A stretch of DNA of 64,000 nt from positions 62,001 through 126,000 of the forward strand of contig NZ_JBHSHL010000013.1 of the NCBI RefSeq assembly GCF_042652965.1, written 5' to 3'. This document shows, one piece after another, positions 1-7,847 of this stretch; the stretch's first letter is position 1; every line of letters starts with the position of its first letter. The position numbers were made by a program, and so were the translations under genes. A model generated the notes under the pieces. That model was not told the DNA's origin, made no database searches, and saw only the letters and a list, made by a program, of their open reading frames with translations. Source of the DNA: Filifactor villosus (GTDB lineage: Bacteria > Bacillota > Clostridia > Peptostreptococcales > Filifactoraceae).

Positions 1-165
1 AGGTTTTTTGAAACCACCATCTTTCGTATCAAATCGGTTCTATTTCGTCTCATTGAATTATGAGGTGGTGCTTTGGATAAGTCATATACTTGTTTTTTCT
101 GCGGTTCAATCGTGAAACGCTATAGAATTGACGGATGATAGGAATAATATAAAAAGGAGGGGTTT

Positions 166-1107
166 ATGGGGGACTTGACGTACAATATCTTTATGATGTC
201 TCTTGTGATCTTTGTCGTTCTGACGATAGGAAGTGCCAATTTTAAAAAACCTTTGAAACTTTGGGGGATCCTGATTTCTGTAGAAGGAGCGGGGCTGTTT
301 TTTTATTTCCCACTCTTCAAACCTTGGGCAGGTATTTTGATTGCAATCGGTTTGTCTTACCTCATTCGAGGATCTCGTATCATCGGTTATCGAAGGACCC
401 GGATCGAAAACGACGGTTGGAAGAGAAAAAAACTTTTGCCATGGATCCGAGAAGGTATTGAGGGAATGAATCTTCGTCAAAGGATCGGAAGAGGGCTCTG
501 TCTGGCACTTGCCTGCGCCCTGTCCTGCTACTTCCTCTTTCAGGCCCTGACTTCCGGGAAGGATGGCATCGGCGGAGCGATCATCCTCTCCATCCTCATC
601 TTTTACTACGGATATCAACTTCTTTGTATCGTCCTGCTTCACATTTTGGGTCCTCTCTTTGTCATTGAAGAAGAGGTGAGGCAGGCTCGTCTCGGCGGAG
701 TTGTAATGGTCAAGTGGAATATGGGCAAAGGGGTCTATATCAACAACCCTCACTTTATCTTCGAAACGGGCGAGATCTTTGTGACCTATCGGATGTATTT
801 GAGAAGGTTGAGGGAGAAAACGGGGCTTCTCTGTGAGTATGTGGTCTATACCGATATCTTCGGTATGGAGTTTATTAAGGAAGAGCCCGAAGTCATCTCC
901 TACGACAAAAAGAAGGTGAATCCTCCCAAGAATCCGAGTTATAAGGAAGATCTTGCATACTATGACGGGATCATTGATGAAATGGAAGAGGAGATGGAGG
1001 AGAGGAGAAAACGAAGGTGGACGAATATTGTTTTGATCGTCCTTATCTTAGCGGCTTCGCTCGTGCTTCCTCTGATGTTTTTCCAACATTTTATGTCTTT
1101 GAGATGA
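166..1107 (+). CDS. Hypothetical polytopic membrane protein (paralog of next gene)
   Basis: A 313-residue protein of unknown function. It has about five hydrophobic stretches in the N-terminal 170 residues (roughly 6-26, 30-48, 51-68, 107-126, 131-165), then a soluble region of about 110 residues, and a last membrane segment near 285-307 after a Lys/Arg/Glu-rich stretch. The start has an AAGGAGG-type site about 7 bases upstream. It is clearly paralogous to the next gene: both share a FKKPLK motif after the first membrane segment, an I(I/V)GYRR motif, YQ(L/I)LCIVLL in the membrane, and MGKG(V/I)Y, CEY.VYTDIFG and a following EF in the soluble part. The family is not one I recognise. The two copies sit head to tail, suggesting duplication in place. 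Confidence 0.75.
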   Translation: MGDLTYNIFMMSLVIFVVLTIGSANFKKPLKLWGILISVEGAGLFFYFPLFKPWAGILIAIGLSYLIRGSRIIGYRRTRIENDGWKRKKLLPWIREGIEGMNLRQRIGRGLCLALACALSCYFLFQALTSGKDGIGGAIILSILIFYYGYQLLCIVLLHILGPLFVIEEEVRQARLGGVVMVKWNMGKGVYINNPHFIFETGEIFVTYRMYLRRLREKTGLLCEYVVYTDIFGMEFIKEEPEVISYDKKKVNPPKNPSYKEDLAYYDGIIDEMEEEMEERRKRRWTNIVLIVLILAASLVLPLMFFQHFMSLR

Positions 1108-1121
1108 CATCATTGACGAAA

Positions 1122-1214
1122 TCTATAATTAACCAAAGTTTTTTTTGAAAAGGTCACCTTGTATTGGATGTCGGTCAGGGTCTTTCTCGTCTATAATCAA
1201 CCGAAGTTTTTTGG
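1122..1214 (+). repeat. Pair of short imperfect direct repeats between the membrane paralogs
   Basis: The stretch CTATAATTAACCAAAGTTTT (from 1123) recurs as CTATAATCAACCGAAGTTTT (from 1191), about 68 bases apart, in the gap between the two paralogous genes. This may be a duplicated regulatory site or a relic of the gene duplication; there is no further support. Confidence 0.45.
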
Positions 1215-1307
1215 AGAGGGTGTAGTTTCTTTCTCTGACAGTTTAAATGGAGAGCAGTTTGAATGGTAGCTTGATGAACAATGTAGTTGAAAGGAAGGAG
1301 AAAAAAA

Positions 1308-2252
1308 GTGACTAATATACAAATTATGGATCATTTGAGATGGATTGTTGTAAGTTGTTCCGTTCTTACCTTTGCACTTCTCAGTATAGCTACGTTGAGT
1401 TTTAAAAAACCGCTCAAGTGGTGGGGGATCTTTCTGTTTATTATAGGTATTGAGTTGTTGGCATACTTTCCGCAGTACAAACAGTGGACATGGTCACTCC
1501 TTGCCGTTGCCATCCTCAATCTTGTGAAAGGGTTTTGGATCGTCGGTTACAGGAGGGAGGTCATCGGAGAACCCGTGTGGAGACCGGGACAGATCTTTTC
1601 GAGCTTAAAAGAACATATCGACCTGCTAAATTCCAGACAGAAGCTGGGCAGAGCATTTTGCCTTACACTTTCCGTCCTCTTTGTCATAAACCTGTTTTTA
1701 CACAACAAACACTCCGTTCATAAAATGGGAGATATCATGCTGTGGACCCTCCTTTATCCGCTGATTTTGTATTATGTATATCAGATCCTGTGCATCGTGT
1801 TGCTCTACATCGTCTCTCCCATTTTTGTGATCGATGAGAAAAAAGAGGAGTCCTGTCTCAATGAGATCATAATGGCGGATTGGCACATGGGCAAGGGAAT
1901 TTATGCAAAAAATCCCCACATTGTCTTTGGGGAGGGAGAATGTTATGTTACTTACAGAACCTTTCTGGGCAAATTGAAGGACCGAATCGGCAAGGTATGC
2001 GAATATACGGTCTATACGGATATCTTCGGAACGGAGTTTCTTATGGAGTGTCCGGAACCGGTATCGGCTACACAGGGAGAAGCGATAGAGGTAGATGAAA
2101 CAAAGGAAGAGGAGGGAAAATCTCTCTTTGCAAGTTTCTTCCAATTCAACCTCGGCAAGAGAATGCAGAGCATTGGAATTTTTCTTCCGTTTTTCATCCT
2201 CCTGTTTGTCAGTATCCTGCTTCTCTTTAACTACTTTTTTCCAAAGAAGTAG
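1308..2252 (+). CDS. Hypothetical polytopic membrane protein (tandem paralog)
   Basis: A 314-residue paralog of the preceding gene with the same plan: four to five N-terminal membrane segments, a soluble domain carrying the shared MGKGIY and CEYTVYTDIFG motifs (around residues 200-250), an acidic linker, and a C-terminal membrane anchor (about 287-310). I chose the GTG at 1308 because AAGGAG lies 8 bases before it; an in-frame TTG at 1287 would add MKGRRKK without a ribosome binding site. Function is unknown. The conserved soluble domain between membrane segments could be a sensor or an assembly module, but nothing in the sequence proves either. Confidence 0.72.
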   Translation: MTNIQIMDHLRWIVVSCSVLTFALLSIATLSFKKPLKWWGIFLFIIGIELLAYFPQYKQWTWSLLAVAILNLVKGFWIVGYRREVIGEPVWRPGQIFSSLKEHIDLLNSRQKLGRAFCLTLSVLFVINLFLHNKHSVHKMGDIMLWTLLYPLILYYVYQILCIVLLYIVSPIFVIDEKKEESCLNEIIMADWHMGKGIYAKNPHIVFGEGECYVTYRTFLGKLKDRIGKVCEYTVYTDIFGTEFLMECPEPVSATQGEAIEVDETKEEEGKSLFASFFQFNLGKRMQSIGIFLPFFILLFVSILLLFNYFFPKK

Positions 2253-2404
2253 AACGTGATATACCCATTGGAAAAATTGTTTTTCTTATGGGGATGATAG
2301 GTTTTTCTGTGCAAGCTCAAAGAGAGGTTTTTGAGTAGGAACTGATATCGGCTCAGTCTTTGTAAGCATACAAGGCAAAATTAGAAAAGGGGTTAATAAG
2401 ATTT

Positions 2405-3301
2405 ATGTGGATAGAAGGTTTGCAGACATATAATACTCTTTGTTGGAAGGCGGAGAGTAATGAAGTGCTAAAGAAGATCCTAATTGAAGAGATGGGGATC
2501 TCTATCAGAATGATCTCCGAACTGAAAAAAAGAAGGGCGGTCAAGGTCAACGGAGGATTCGTCAAAAATCATGACAAGGTCTTTGTCGGAGATGTGATCG
2601 AGGTCGACTTGGGTACGGACAGGAGCGAGTATGAGCCGGAGTATAAAGAACCGGAAATCCTGTATGAGGATCACGACGTCCTTGTTATAAACAAAGAGCC
2701 TTTCACCGTTGTTCATCCCACGAGGAACCACCCGGATCATACTCTGCTCAACTATATGGAGGGATACTTCAGACAGGCGGGAATCCAAGAAAGGGTCCGG
2801 TTTATCAACCGGTTGGACAGGGATACTTCAGGTCTTTTGCTGATTGCAAAAAACAAGTTCTCCCACTTTCAGATGTCGAAAGAACATCAATTCGGAGCTA
2901 TGGAAAAAATTTACCTCGCCTTGGTGGGAGGAAGATTGGACCGAAAACAAGGAGTTATCCGAGAAAAGATGGGAAGACGTGATGAAGAGAGCATCAAACG
3001 TGAGGTGTTTGAGGGAGGACAGATGGCAATTACCCATTATCGGGTTCTAAAAGAAATGCAGGAAGCCTCTCTGGTGGAATTGAAGCTCGAAACAGGAAGA
3101 ACACATCAGATCCGCTGTCATATGGCCTATCTCGGTCATCCTCTTCTCGGAGATGAACTCTATGGAGGCAGGACGGATAAGATAGGCAGACAGGCTCTTC
3201 ATTCCTACATTCTCCGCTTCAAATCTCCAAGGGTGGAAGGCTTTGTCGAGCAAAAAGCAAAACTCCCGCAGGATATGCAGGAGCTTTTAGATCAACTTTA
3301 A
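2405..3301 (+). CDS. RluA-family 23S/16S rRNA or tRNA pseudouridine synthase
   Basis: This 298-residue protein converts uridine to pseudouridine in structured RNA. An S4-like RNA-binding region occupies about residues 20-70 (KKRRAVKVNGG), followed by the RluA catalytic domain. The catalytic motif RLDRDTSG is at 136-143, with Asp138 as the expected nucleophile, and the family signature GRTHQIRCHMAYLGHPLLGD lies near 230-250. Length and domain order match the RluD/YlyB/RluA group; the exact target uridine cannot be read from sequence. The ATG start has only a weak upstream site, so the start is less certain than the product. Its stop codon overlaps that of the convergent acpP by about four bases. 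Confidence 0.9.
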   Translation: MWIEGLQTYNTLCWKAESNEVLKKILIEEMGISIRMISELKKRRAVKVNGGFVKNHDKVFVGDVIEVDLGTDRSEYEPEYKEPEILYEDHDVLVINKEPFTVVHPTRNHPDHTLLNYMEGYFRQAGIQERVRFINRLDRDTSGLLLIAKNKFSHFQMSKEHQFGAMEKIYLALVGGRLDRKQGVIREKMGRRDEESIKREVFEGGQMAITHYRVLKEMQEASLVELKLETGRTHQIRCHMAYLGHPLLGDELYGGRTDKIGRQALHSYILRFKSPRVEGFVEQKAKLPQDMQELLDQL

Positions 3302-3543
3302 ATATCATCGTCTTCCGAAGTGTGAGCTTCAATGTATTCTACGACATTTCGGATGGTTTCAAGTTTTTCCAGATCTTCGTCGTTGAATTCCATGTTGAAA
3401 CGGTCTTCGAGTTCCATTATAATATCTACGGCATCTATGGAATCGGCATTTAAATCATTGCGAAGATGAGAATCCATTGTAATTTCGCTTGGATCAATAT
3501 GCAATTGCTTTGCAATTACCTCCTGTACAACTTCAAATATCAT
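3298..3543 (-). CDS. acpP: Acyl carrier protein
   Basis: An 81-residue acidic protein with the acyl carrier signature DSIDAVD; Ser35 is the expected 4'-phosphopantetheine attachment site. It shuttles acyl chains in fatty acid synthesis in the cytoplasm. Length and the four-helix pattern are normal, with a slightly extended acidic tail (SEDDDI). A clean GGAGGG ribosome binding site precedes the ATG. It stands alone on the minus strand with no fab genes nearby, converging on the pseudouridine synthase gene. A promoter-like sequence lies just upstream (3592-3620). Confidence 0.93.
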   Translation of the reverse strand: MIFEVVQEVIAKQLHIDPSEITMDSHLRNDLNADSIDAVDIIMELEDRFNMEFNDEDLEKLETIRNVVEYIEAHTSEDDDI

Positions 3544-3591
3544 TCGTTACCCTCCTGTTCCTAAAGGTTTATTATCTGGTGTTCGAAATTA

Positions 3592-3620
3592 AGTGTAATA
3601 CAAGAGAAATCATTTTTCAA
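3592..3620 (-). promoter_or_regulatory. Predicted sigma-A promoter for acpP
   Basis: Read on the minus strand: TTGAAA, a 17-base spacer, then TACACT, about 50 bases before the acpP start codon. The -35 is good and the -10 is a 4/6 match. Confidence 0.5.
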
Positions 3621-3843
3621 GTACTAAATCGTAAAATTTGGGAGGGGATGTTATCCGAGCACTTTTGTTGCGAGGAAACATCTCGCGAAGGGACACAACT
3701 GATTTCTGTTGTCTTATGAAGCACAGAAAGTTTTTGAAATCAATATTTTGATCATGTGCTGTACAGGTAGAAAACGACTCTTTGCGTTATTTTATGAAAT
3801 ACGGGAAGAGCGTCAAATAAACAGTTCGGGAAAGAGGTATAAG
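3621..3843. other. Gap between acpP promoter and trmB
   Basis: No convincing gene. An open reading frame continuous with trmB runs back to 3709, but that 45-residue extension is not typical of TrmB and lacks a ribosome binding site. I therefore regard this stretch as non-coding leader. Confidence 0.5.
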
Positions 3844-4491
3844 GTGAGGTATAGAAGACCCAAACATTATCGCGAAAAACTAAAGAGGGAAGAAGAATTC
3901 TATTATATAGAAAGCCCTGAACTCTATAAGGGAAGATGGAGACAATTCTCGAAGGAAGAAGGAAGGCTTCTGCTTGAGATCGGTATGGGCAGGGGGAGCT
4001 TTCTTCATGAGATGGCACAGAGACATCGGCAGGATTTTTTTCTGGGGATGGAAAAGTTGGAGGCGCTGTTGATACAGTCCTGTGAGAGGGCGAGGGAAAA
4101 TGGGATTGAGAACCTTCGTTTTTTGGGAGCGGATGCGTCGAACCTTCGGGAATATTTTGAAGAAGATGAGGTGGACGGGATCTATCTCAATTTTTCGGAT
4201 CCGTGGAAGAAGAGCAGGCAGGCGAAACGGAGGCTGACACACATCGACTACTTGCAGACCTATTCCGCGATCTCAAAAAACGGAGCCTTTCTCCACTTTA
4301 AGACGGATAACAGAGAACTCTTTGACTTCAGCGTGGAGTCGCTTAAACATTCCGATTACGAGATCGAGTATTTGAGTTTCGATCTGCATGCAGATGCTTC
4401 AAGAAAGGACAACGTGCAGACCGAGTACGAAAAAAACTTTTCTTCTCAGGGCATACCCATCTGCAAGGCGGAGTGTAGGCTCAAAAAATAG
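3844..4491 (+). CDS. trmB: tRNA (guanine-N7-)-methyltransferase
   Basis: This SAM-dependent enzyme makes m7G46 in tRNA variable loops. I start it at GTG 3844, because AAAGAGG lies 6 bases upstream and the resulting 215-residue protein begins MRYRRPKHY, like other TrmB proteins. Starting at 3709 would give an atypical 260 residues. The SAM-binding motif LLLEIGMGRGSF is at about 42-53, and the TrmB signature NFSDPWKKSRQAKRRLTH is near 116-133. A C-terminal T.YE motif (TEYEKNF) is also characteristic. It appears to be a single-gene unit between acpP and the LacI-family regulator. Confidence 0.92.
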   Translation: MRYRRPKHYREKLKREEEFYYIESPELYKGRWRQFSKEEGRLLLEIGMGRGSFLHEMAQRHRQDFFLGMEKLEALLIQSCERARENGIENLRFLGADASNLREYFEEDEVDGIYLNFSDPWKKSRQAKRRLTHIDYLQTYSAISKNGAFLHFKTDNRELFDFSVESLKHSDYEIEYLSFDLHADASRKDNVQTEYEKNFSSQGIPICKAECRLKK

Positions 4492-4576
4492 GAAGTTTTT
4501 CTGAACTACTTGAAATTCTCTTTGGAAACGAGTATCATTAAGGGTATTATCCTAAGGTGAACCAAGGAGGGTGTGT

Positions 4577-5602
4577 ATGGCCATTACAATCAAAGATGTG
4601 GCAAAAATGGCGGGAGTATCCATCTCTACGGTATCGAGGGTCTTGAACAACTCGAAGCCGGTGTCGGAGGATATTCGTGAGAGGGTGGAACAGGTCATCA
4701 AGGAGACGGGCTATGTACCTAATCCCGTTGCAAGAAGCCTTGTTATGAGAAAGAGTAGAATTATCGGTGTGATCGTTCCCAACATATCAAACGGAAGAAT
4801 AGGAGAATATCTCAGCGGGATAGAAGAAGTCGGAAGGATGTATCAATATGATCTCTTTTTGTGTAACTCCTACGGAGAGTTGAAGGAAGAGATGAAATAT
4901 GTGGAACTGCTGCGTTCCAAACAGGTGGCGGGGATGGTCTTTCTTTCGTGGAAGTTGCAGGAAAAGGTCGTGGACTTGATAAAGGAAAGTAAGATACCGA
5001 CGGTTTTTGTCAGTAAGAACACGGAAGAGTTTGAAGACATCCATTCGGTAGGTGTCGATCACTTCCACGCCGCTTATGACATGACGAACCATCTCATCGG
5101 TCTGGGGCATAAGAAGATCGCTTTTCTTCGGACTTCGATTGAAGATGACATCCAGGACTCTACCGTGTTTAAAGGATATGCCAAGGCACATTCCGACAAC
5201 GGTCTGGATATATCGATGAACTATGTTCTGCAGGGGGACGCATCCTCGGATTCCGGATACCACTTGGCTAAGCAACTGATCGAAATGAGAGAGGGAAGGC
5301 CCACAGCGATATTTGCCTCGTCGGATGAGGCTGCGGCCGGAGCTTTAGGTGCTGCGATCGATACCGGACTTAAGGTTCCCGATGACATATCGATAGCAGG
5401 CTATGCGAACACGGCGATCACTTCCCTGATTCGTCCGGCTCTAACGACGATACATCAACCTCTGTACGATATAGGAGCGGTATCGATGCGTTCGTTGATC
5501 AAGAACATCGAGGGGGCACAAGATGTGCCTGAGACGATAAGGCTCGCCTATTCCATTGTGGAGCGAAGTACGACGAGAGCTCTTCGGGAAGATGAGAAGT
5601 AA
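4577..5602 (+). CDS. LacI-family transcriptional regulator, CcpA-like
   Basis: A 341-residue LacI/GalR regulator. The N-terminal helix-turn-helix (about residues 2-25, TIKDVAKMAGVSISTVSRVLN) is followed by the hinge region, with a periplasmic-binding-protein-like sensor domain from about 60 to 330 (start IIGVIVPNISN; GYANTAITS and RPALTTIHQP near the end). ATG 4577 sits 6 bases after AAGGAGG; an in-frame GTG two codons earlier is too close to that site. Overall layout and length resemble CcpA, the global carbon catabolite regulator, but no HPr-Ser-P contact residues were verified, so a local sugar repressor is also possible. No sugar operon is adjacent, which favours a global role. The next gene starts within 15 bases. 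Confidence 0.85.
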   Translation: MAITIKDVAKMAGVSISTVSRVLNNSKPVSEDIRERVEQVIKETGYVPNPVARSLVMRKSRIIGVIVPNISNGRIGEYLSGIEEVGRMYQYDLFLCNSYGELKEEMKYVELLRSKQVAGMVFLSWKLQEKVVDLIKESKIPTVFVSKNTEEFEDIHSVGVDHFHAAYDMTNHLIGLGHKKIAFLRTSIEDDIQDSTVFKGYAKAHSDNGLDISMNYVLQGDASSDSGYHLAKQLIEMREGRPTAIFASSDEAAAGALGAAIDTGLKVPDDISIAGYANTAITSLIRPALTTIHQPLYDIGAVSMRSLIKNIEGAQDVPETIRLAYSIVERSTTRALREDEK

Positions 5603-5616
5603 TGGAGGGAGAGGCA

Positions 5617-5802
5617 ATGGAGTTTTTTTTGAATCCCAGAGTGATCCTCAATGCGGTCATCTTTTTTGCGGTGGTTCTTTTGATTGTTCTGCTCAGTATA
5701 CAGAACACCTTGAATCAAATTTTGAACACCCTTAAGAAGATAAAACAGACCAACGACTATTCGGAACAAAAACGGTATTCGCAAAAAGATGAAGAGAGAT
5801 AA
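5617..5802 (+). CDS. Small single-pass membrane protein
   Basis: A 61-residue protein of unknown function with one hydrophobic helix (about residues 9-30, VILNAVIFFAVVLLIVLLSI). A polar, basic tail rich in Gln, Lys and Asp follows. ATG 5617 follows GGAGGG at a 7-base spacing. An upstream in-frame ATG at 5602 overlaps the stop codon of the LacI-family gene and lacks its own site. It lies between the regulator and hpt with gaps under 20 bases, so it is probably co-transcribed with both. Confidence 0.6.
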   Translation: MEFFLNPRVILNAVIFFAVVLLIVLLSIQNTLNQILNTLKKIKQTNDYSEQKRYSQKDEER

Positions 5803-5819
5803 AGGAGACTGTAACACCT

Positions 5820-6362
5820 ATGGATATACAAAAAAAGGTTTGGGAGACGCTTTGTTCAAAAGAGAAGATCGAAGCTAGGCTCAAGGAGATGGGACAAGAG
5901 ATCTCAAAGGATTATAAGGAGAAGAACCTCTTGGTTATCTCCCTTCTGCGCGGAAGTTTTATCTTTGCTGCAGATCTCGTCAGAGAAATCGAAGTTCCCT
6001 GTAAGATCGAGTTTATGACAACATCGAGTTACGGACATGCCCAAGAGAGCAGCGGAACGGTGCAGGTGGTACATGATGTCGCTTCGGATTTGACCGATTA
6101 CGATGTGTTGGTGGTCGATGACATCATCGATTCGGGGATTACGATGGAGTTTGTGAAGAACTATTTGAAAGAGAAGAATCCTGCGAGTGTCAGGACCTGC
6201 GTCCTGCTTGACAAACCCCGGCGCAGAAAGGTCGAGATCGAGGCGGACTATGTCGGTTTCGAGATCGAGGATAAGTTTGTCGTGGGCTACGGTCTGAATT
6301 ATGGAGACTATTTCCGCAATATTCCCTATGTGTTTGCAGTAACGGATCAAGATAGAGATTAG
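5820..6362 (+). CDS. hpt: Hypoxanthine phosphoribosyltransferase (copy 1)
   Basis: This 180-residue enzyme salvages hypoxanthine or guanine to IMP or GMP using PRPP. The PRPP-binding loop VLVVDDIIDSGIT is at 96-108. The upstream LLRGSF element (about 42-47) and the flexible-loop segment TTSSYGHAQESSG (67-79) are typical of HPRT. AGGAGA precedes the ATG. It ends the short lacI-like/small-membrane-protein/hpt cluster and is followed by a terminator. A second HPRT gene lies at 47492 and shares these motifs, so the window carries two paralogs; which purine each prefers cannot be told. Confidence 0.92.
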   Translation: MDIQKKVWETLCSKEKIEARLKEMGQEISKDYKEKNLLVISLLRGSFIFAADLVREIEVPCKIEFMTTSSYGHAQESSGTVQVVHDVASDLTDYDVLVVDDIIDSGITMEFVKNYLKEKNPASVRTCVLLDKPRRRKVEIEADYVGFEIEDKFVVGYGLNYGDYFRNIPYVFAVTDQDRD

Positions 6363-6369
6363 AGGATAC

Positions 6370-6398
6370 ATCCACAGCTTCTGTGGATTTTCTTTTAG
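6370..6398 (+). terminator. Rho-independent terminator after hpt
   Basis: ATCCACAG-CTT-CTGTGGAT forms a perfect 8-bp stem with a 3-base loop, followed by TTTCTTTTA, eight bases beyond the hpt stop codon. Confidence 0.75.
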
Positions 6399-6643
6399 TA
6401 TAAAGGGCTTTTTTTACGGGCTATCGTTTATACGGATTCCCGTCAGTACGATTGTCTATTCAAGTCGGTGATATCGATCTCCTTTATTCGGGGGACGAAA
6501 AAACGGATTTTTGTTTTTGCAGATATGACTGTGTTTCAAACGTAGGGCGGTATCACAGACCTGTATCGGAGATATAATAGACAGGATAACAGGTTTTGTC
6601 TGAGAGGGATTGGAGATCTGTTTGTCGAGGAAGGAGCAGGACT

Positions 6644-7384
6644 ATGGCATATGAGGCGGTTTCAAGGGTCTACGACGCCTTGATGGAGGAGGTGGACTAC
6701 CAACTTTGGTGTGATTTCATGGAAGAACTTTTCACCTCCAAGACGGAGGGGGTCCGTCATATTCTTGAGTTGGGCTGTGGAAGCGGGATCATGACGGAAA
6801 AACTCTTGGAGAAGGGTTACGAGGTGGTCGGAGCGGATGTTTCCGAGGAAATGTTGGAACTGGCTTGGGAAAGGGTCTGTCGTTATGGAAACAAGGCCAT
6901 CCTTATGCAACAGGACATCCGTGACCTCGACTTTGAGATTTATGAGATCGACTGCATTCTCTCCTCGAACGACACCTTCAACTATCTTACACAAAAGACG
7001 CAGCTGGAAGAACTCTTCTCCTACCTCTATGCAAGGCTGAAGGTCGGAGGGAGCCTTGTGTTCGACATCTCATCGGAGTACAAACTCTCCACGGTCTTGG
7101 GCGACAGAGTCTACGGACAGAGTTTTGAAGACATGGCATATCTGTGGGAGAATGAGTATGACGAGCAAAGCAGAGAGCTTACGATAAGGGTCAATGTCTT
7201 TGAACAGGAAGGGGAAGTCTATCGAAGGTACGAAGAGGTACAGGTACAAAAAGCCTATTTCAAGGAAGAAATTGTAGAATTGCTTGACAAAACAGGGTAT
7301 AAGGATATTGAAGTGTATGGAGATTTTTCGCGGGAACACATGGAAGAAACCTGTGAAAGATGGTTTTTCTGTGCAATAAAGTAG
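6644..7384 (+). CDS. Class I SAM-dependent methyltransferase
   Basis: A 246-residue Rossmann-fold methyltransferase of unknown substrate. Motif I (HILELGCGSGIM) is at about 39-50 and the acidic motif II (VVGADVSEEMLELA) near 58-71. SSNDTFNYL (about 106-114) and a C-terminal GD(F/Y)S-like segment place it with the small-molecule methyltransferases common in Firmicutes. I start it at ATG 6644, 7 bases after AAGGAG, rather than at 6596, which lacks a site. It is flanked by long non-coding stretches and appears to be a single-gene unit. Confidence 0.82.
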   Translation: MAYEAVSRVYDALMEEVDYQLWCDFMEELFTSKTEGVRHILELGCGSGIMTEKLLEKGYEVVGADVSEEMLELAWERVCRYGNKAILMQQDIRDLDFEIYEIDCILSSNDTFNYLTQKTQLEELFSYLYARLKVGGSLVFDISSEYKLSTVLGDRVYGQSFEDMAYLWENEYDEQSRELTIRVNVFEQEGEVYRRYEEVQVQKAYFKEEIVELLDKTGYKDIEVYGDFSREHMEETCERWFFCAIK

Positions 7385-7410
7385 AGACATAGGGATCCGA
7401 GAAAATAATG

Positions 7411-7429
7411 TATACTATCATCTGTTAGG
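7411..7429 (+). repeat. Left end of a family B element, split by a family C element
   Basis: TATACTATCATCTGTTAGG matches the left end of the family B copy at 32495. The rest of the B element resumes after the C element, at about 7580. Confidence 0.6.
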
Positions 7430-7580
7430 AAGACACCGCATAGTTCAAAAAATCATCGTAAAATCACTTTTATATAAGCACTGAATTTCTCGAAGAGTTT
7501 GATTTTACAAGGGTTCATTTCTTGCAAATCAATAGGGAGATTAAGATTTCACATTTGTGCGGTATTGCCTTGGAATCGAC
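7430..7580 (+). repeat. Dispersed element, family C (copy 1), inserted in family B
   Basis: A roughly 145-bp element that recurs at 40257-40400; the match includes TTCAAAAAATCATCGTAAAA near the left and CATTTGTGCG near the right. The ends carry short inverted ACCGCA/TGCGGT motifs. The flanks TTAGGAA and TTGGAAT may be a degenerate target duplication in the surrounding B element. Confidence 0.65.
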
Positions 7581-7672
7581 CGCTTGGATGCGTGGAATCG
7601 TCTTATAATCCAAGTTGTTTTTCGGCAATGATACGTCCGTATACTTTATATTTCAAATGGAAGATAGTATTA
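7581..7672 (+). repeat. Right part of the split family B element
   Basis: Continues the B sequence (ATCCAAGTTGTTTTTCGGCA, then TTTCAAATGGAAGATAGTAT), so 7411-7429 plus 7581-7672 reconstruct one B copy. Bases 7673-7847 up to hslO hold no recognised feature. Confidence 0.65.
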
Positions 7673-7847
7673 GGAAATGCCGTGCAAAGACACAAACGGA
7701 ATTATATCGCTTTGCGAAACGCGAAAGGTCCCTTCGTCGATCGGGAATACCTGTACCGCAGGGCGATCGAAATAAGGATGATACAGGCAGGAAGACGGTT
7801 TTCACAAGGAAGCCGAAGCAAGATAACAAGGAGAAAAAGGAGAACTT

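Noticed and set aside
3709..3843. 45-residue N-terminal extension of TrmB
   Set aside because: No ribosome binding site at 3709 and no match to TrmB starts, while GTG 3844 has both.
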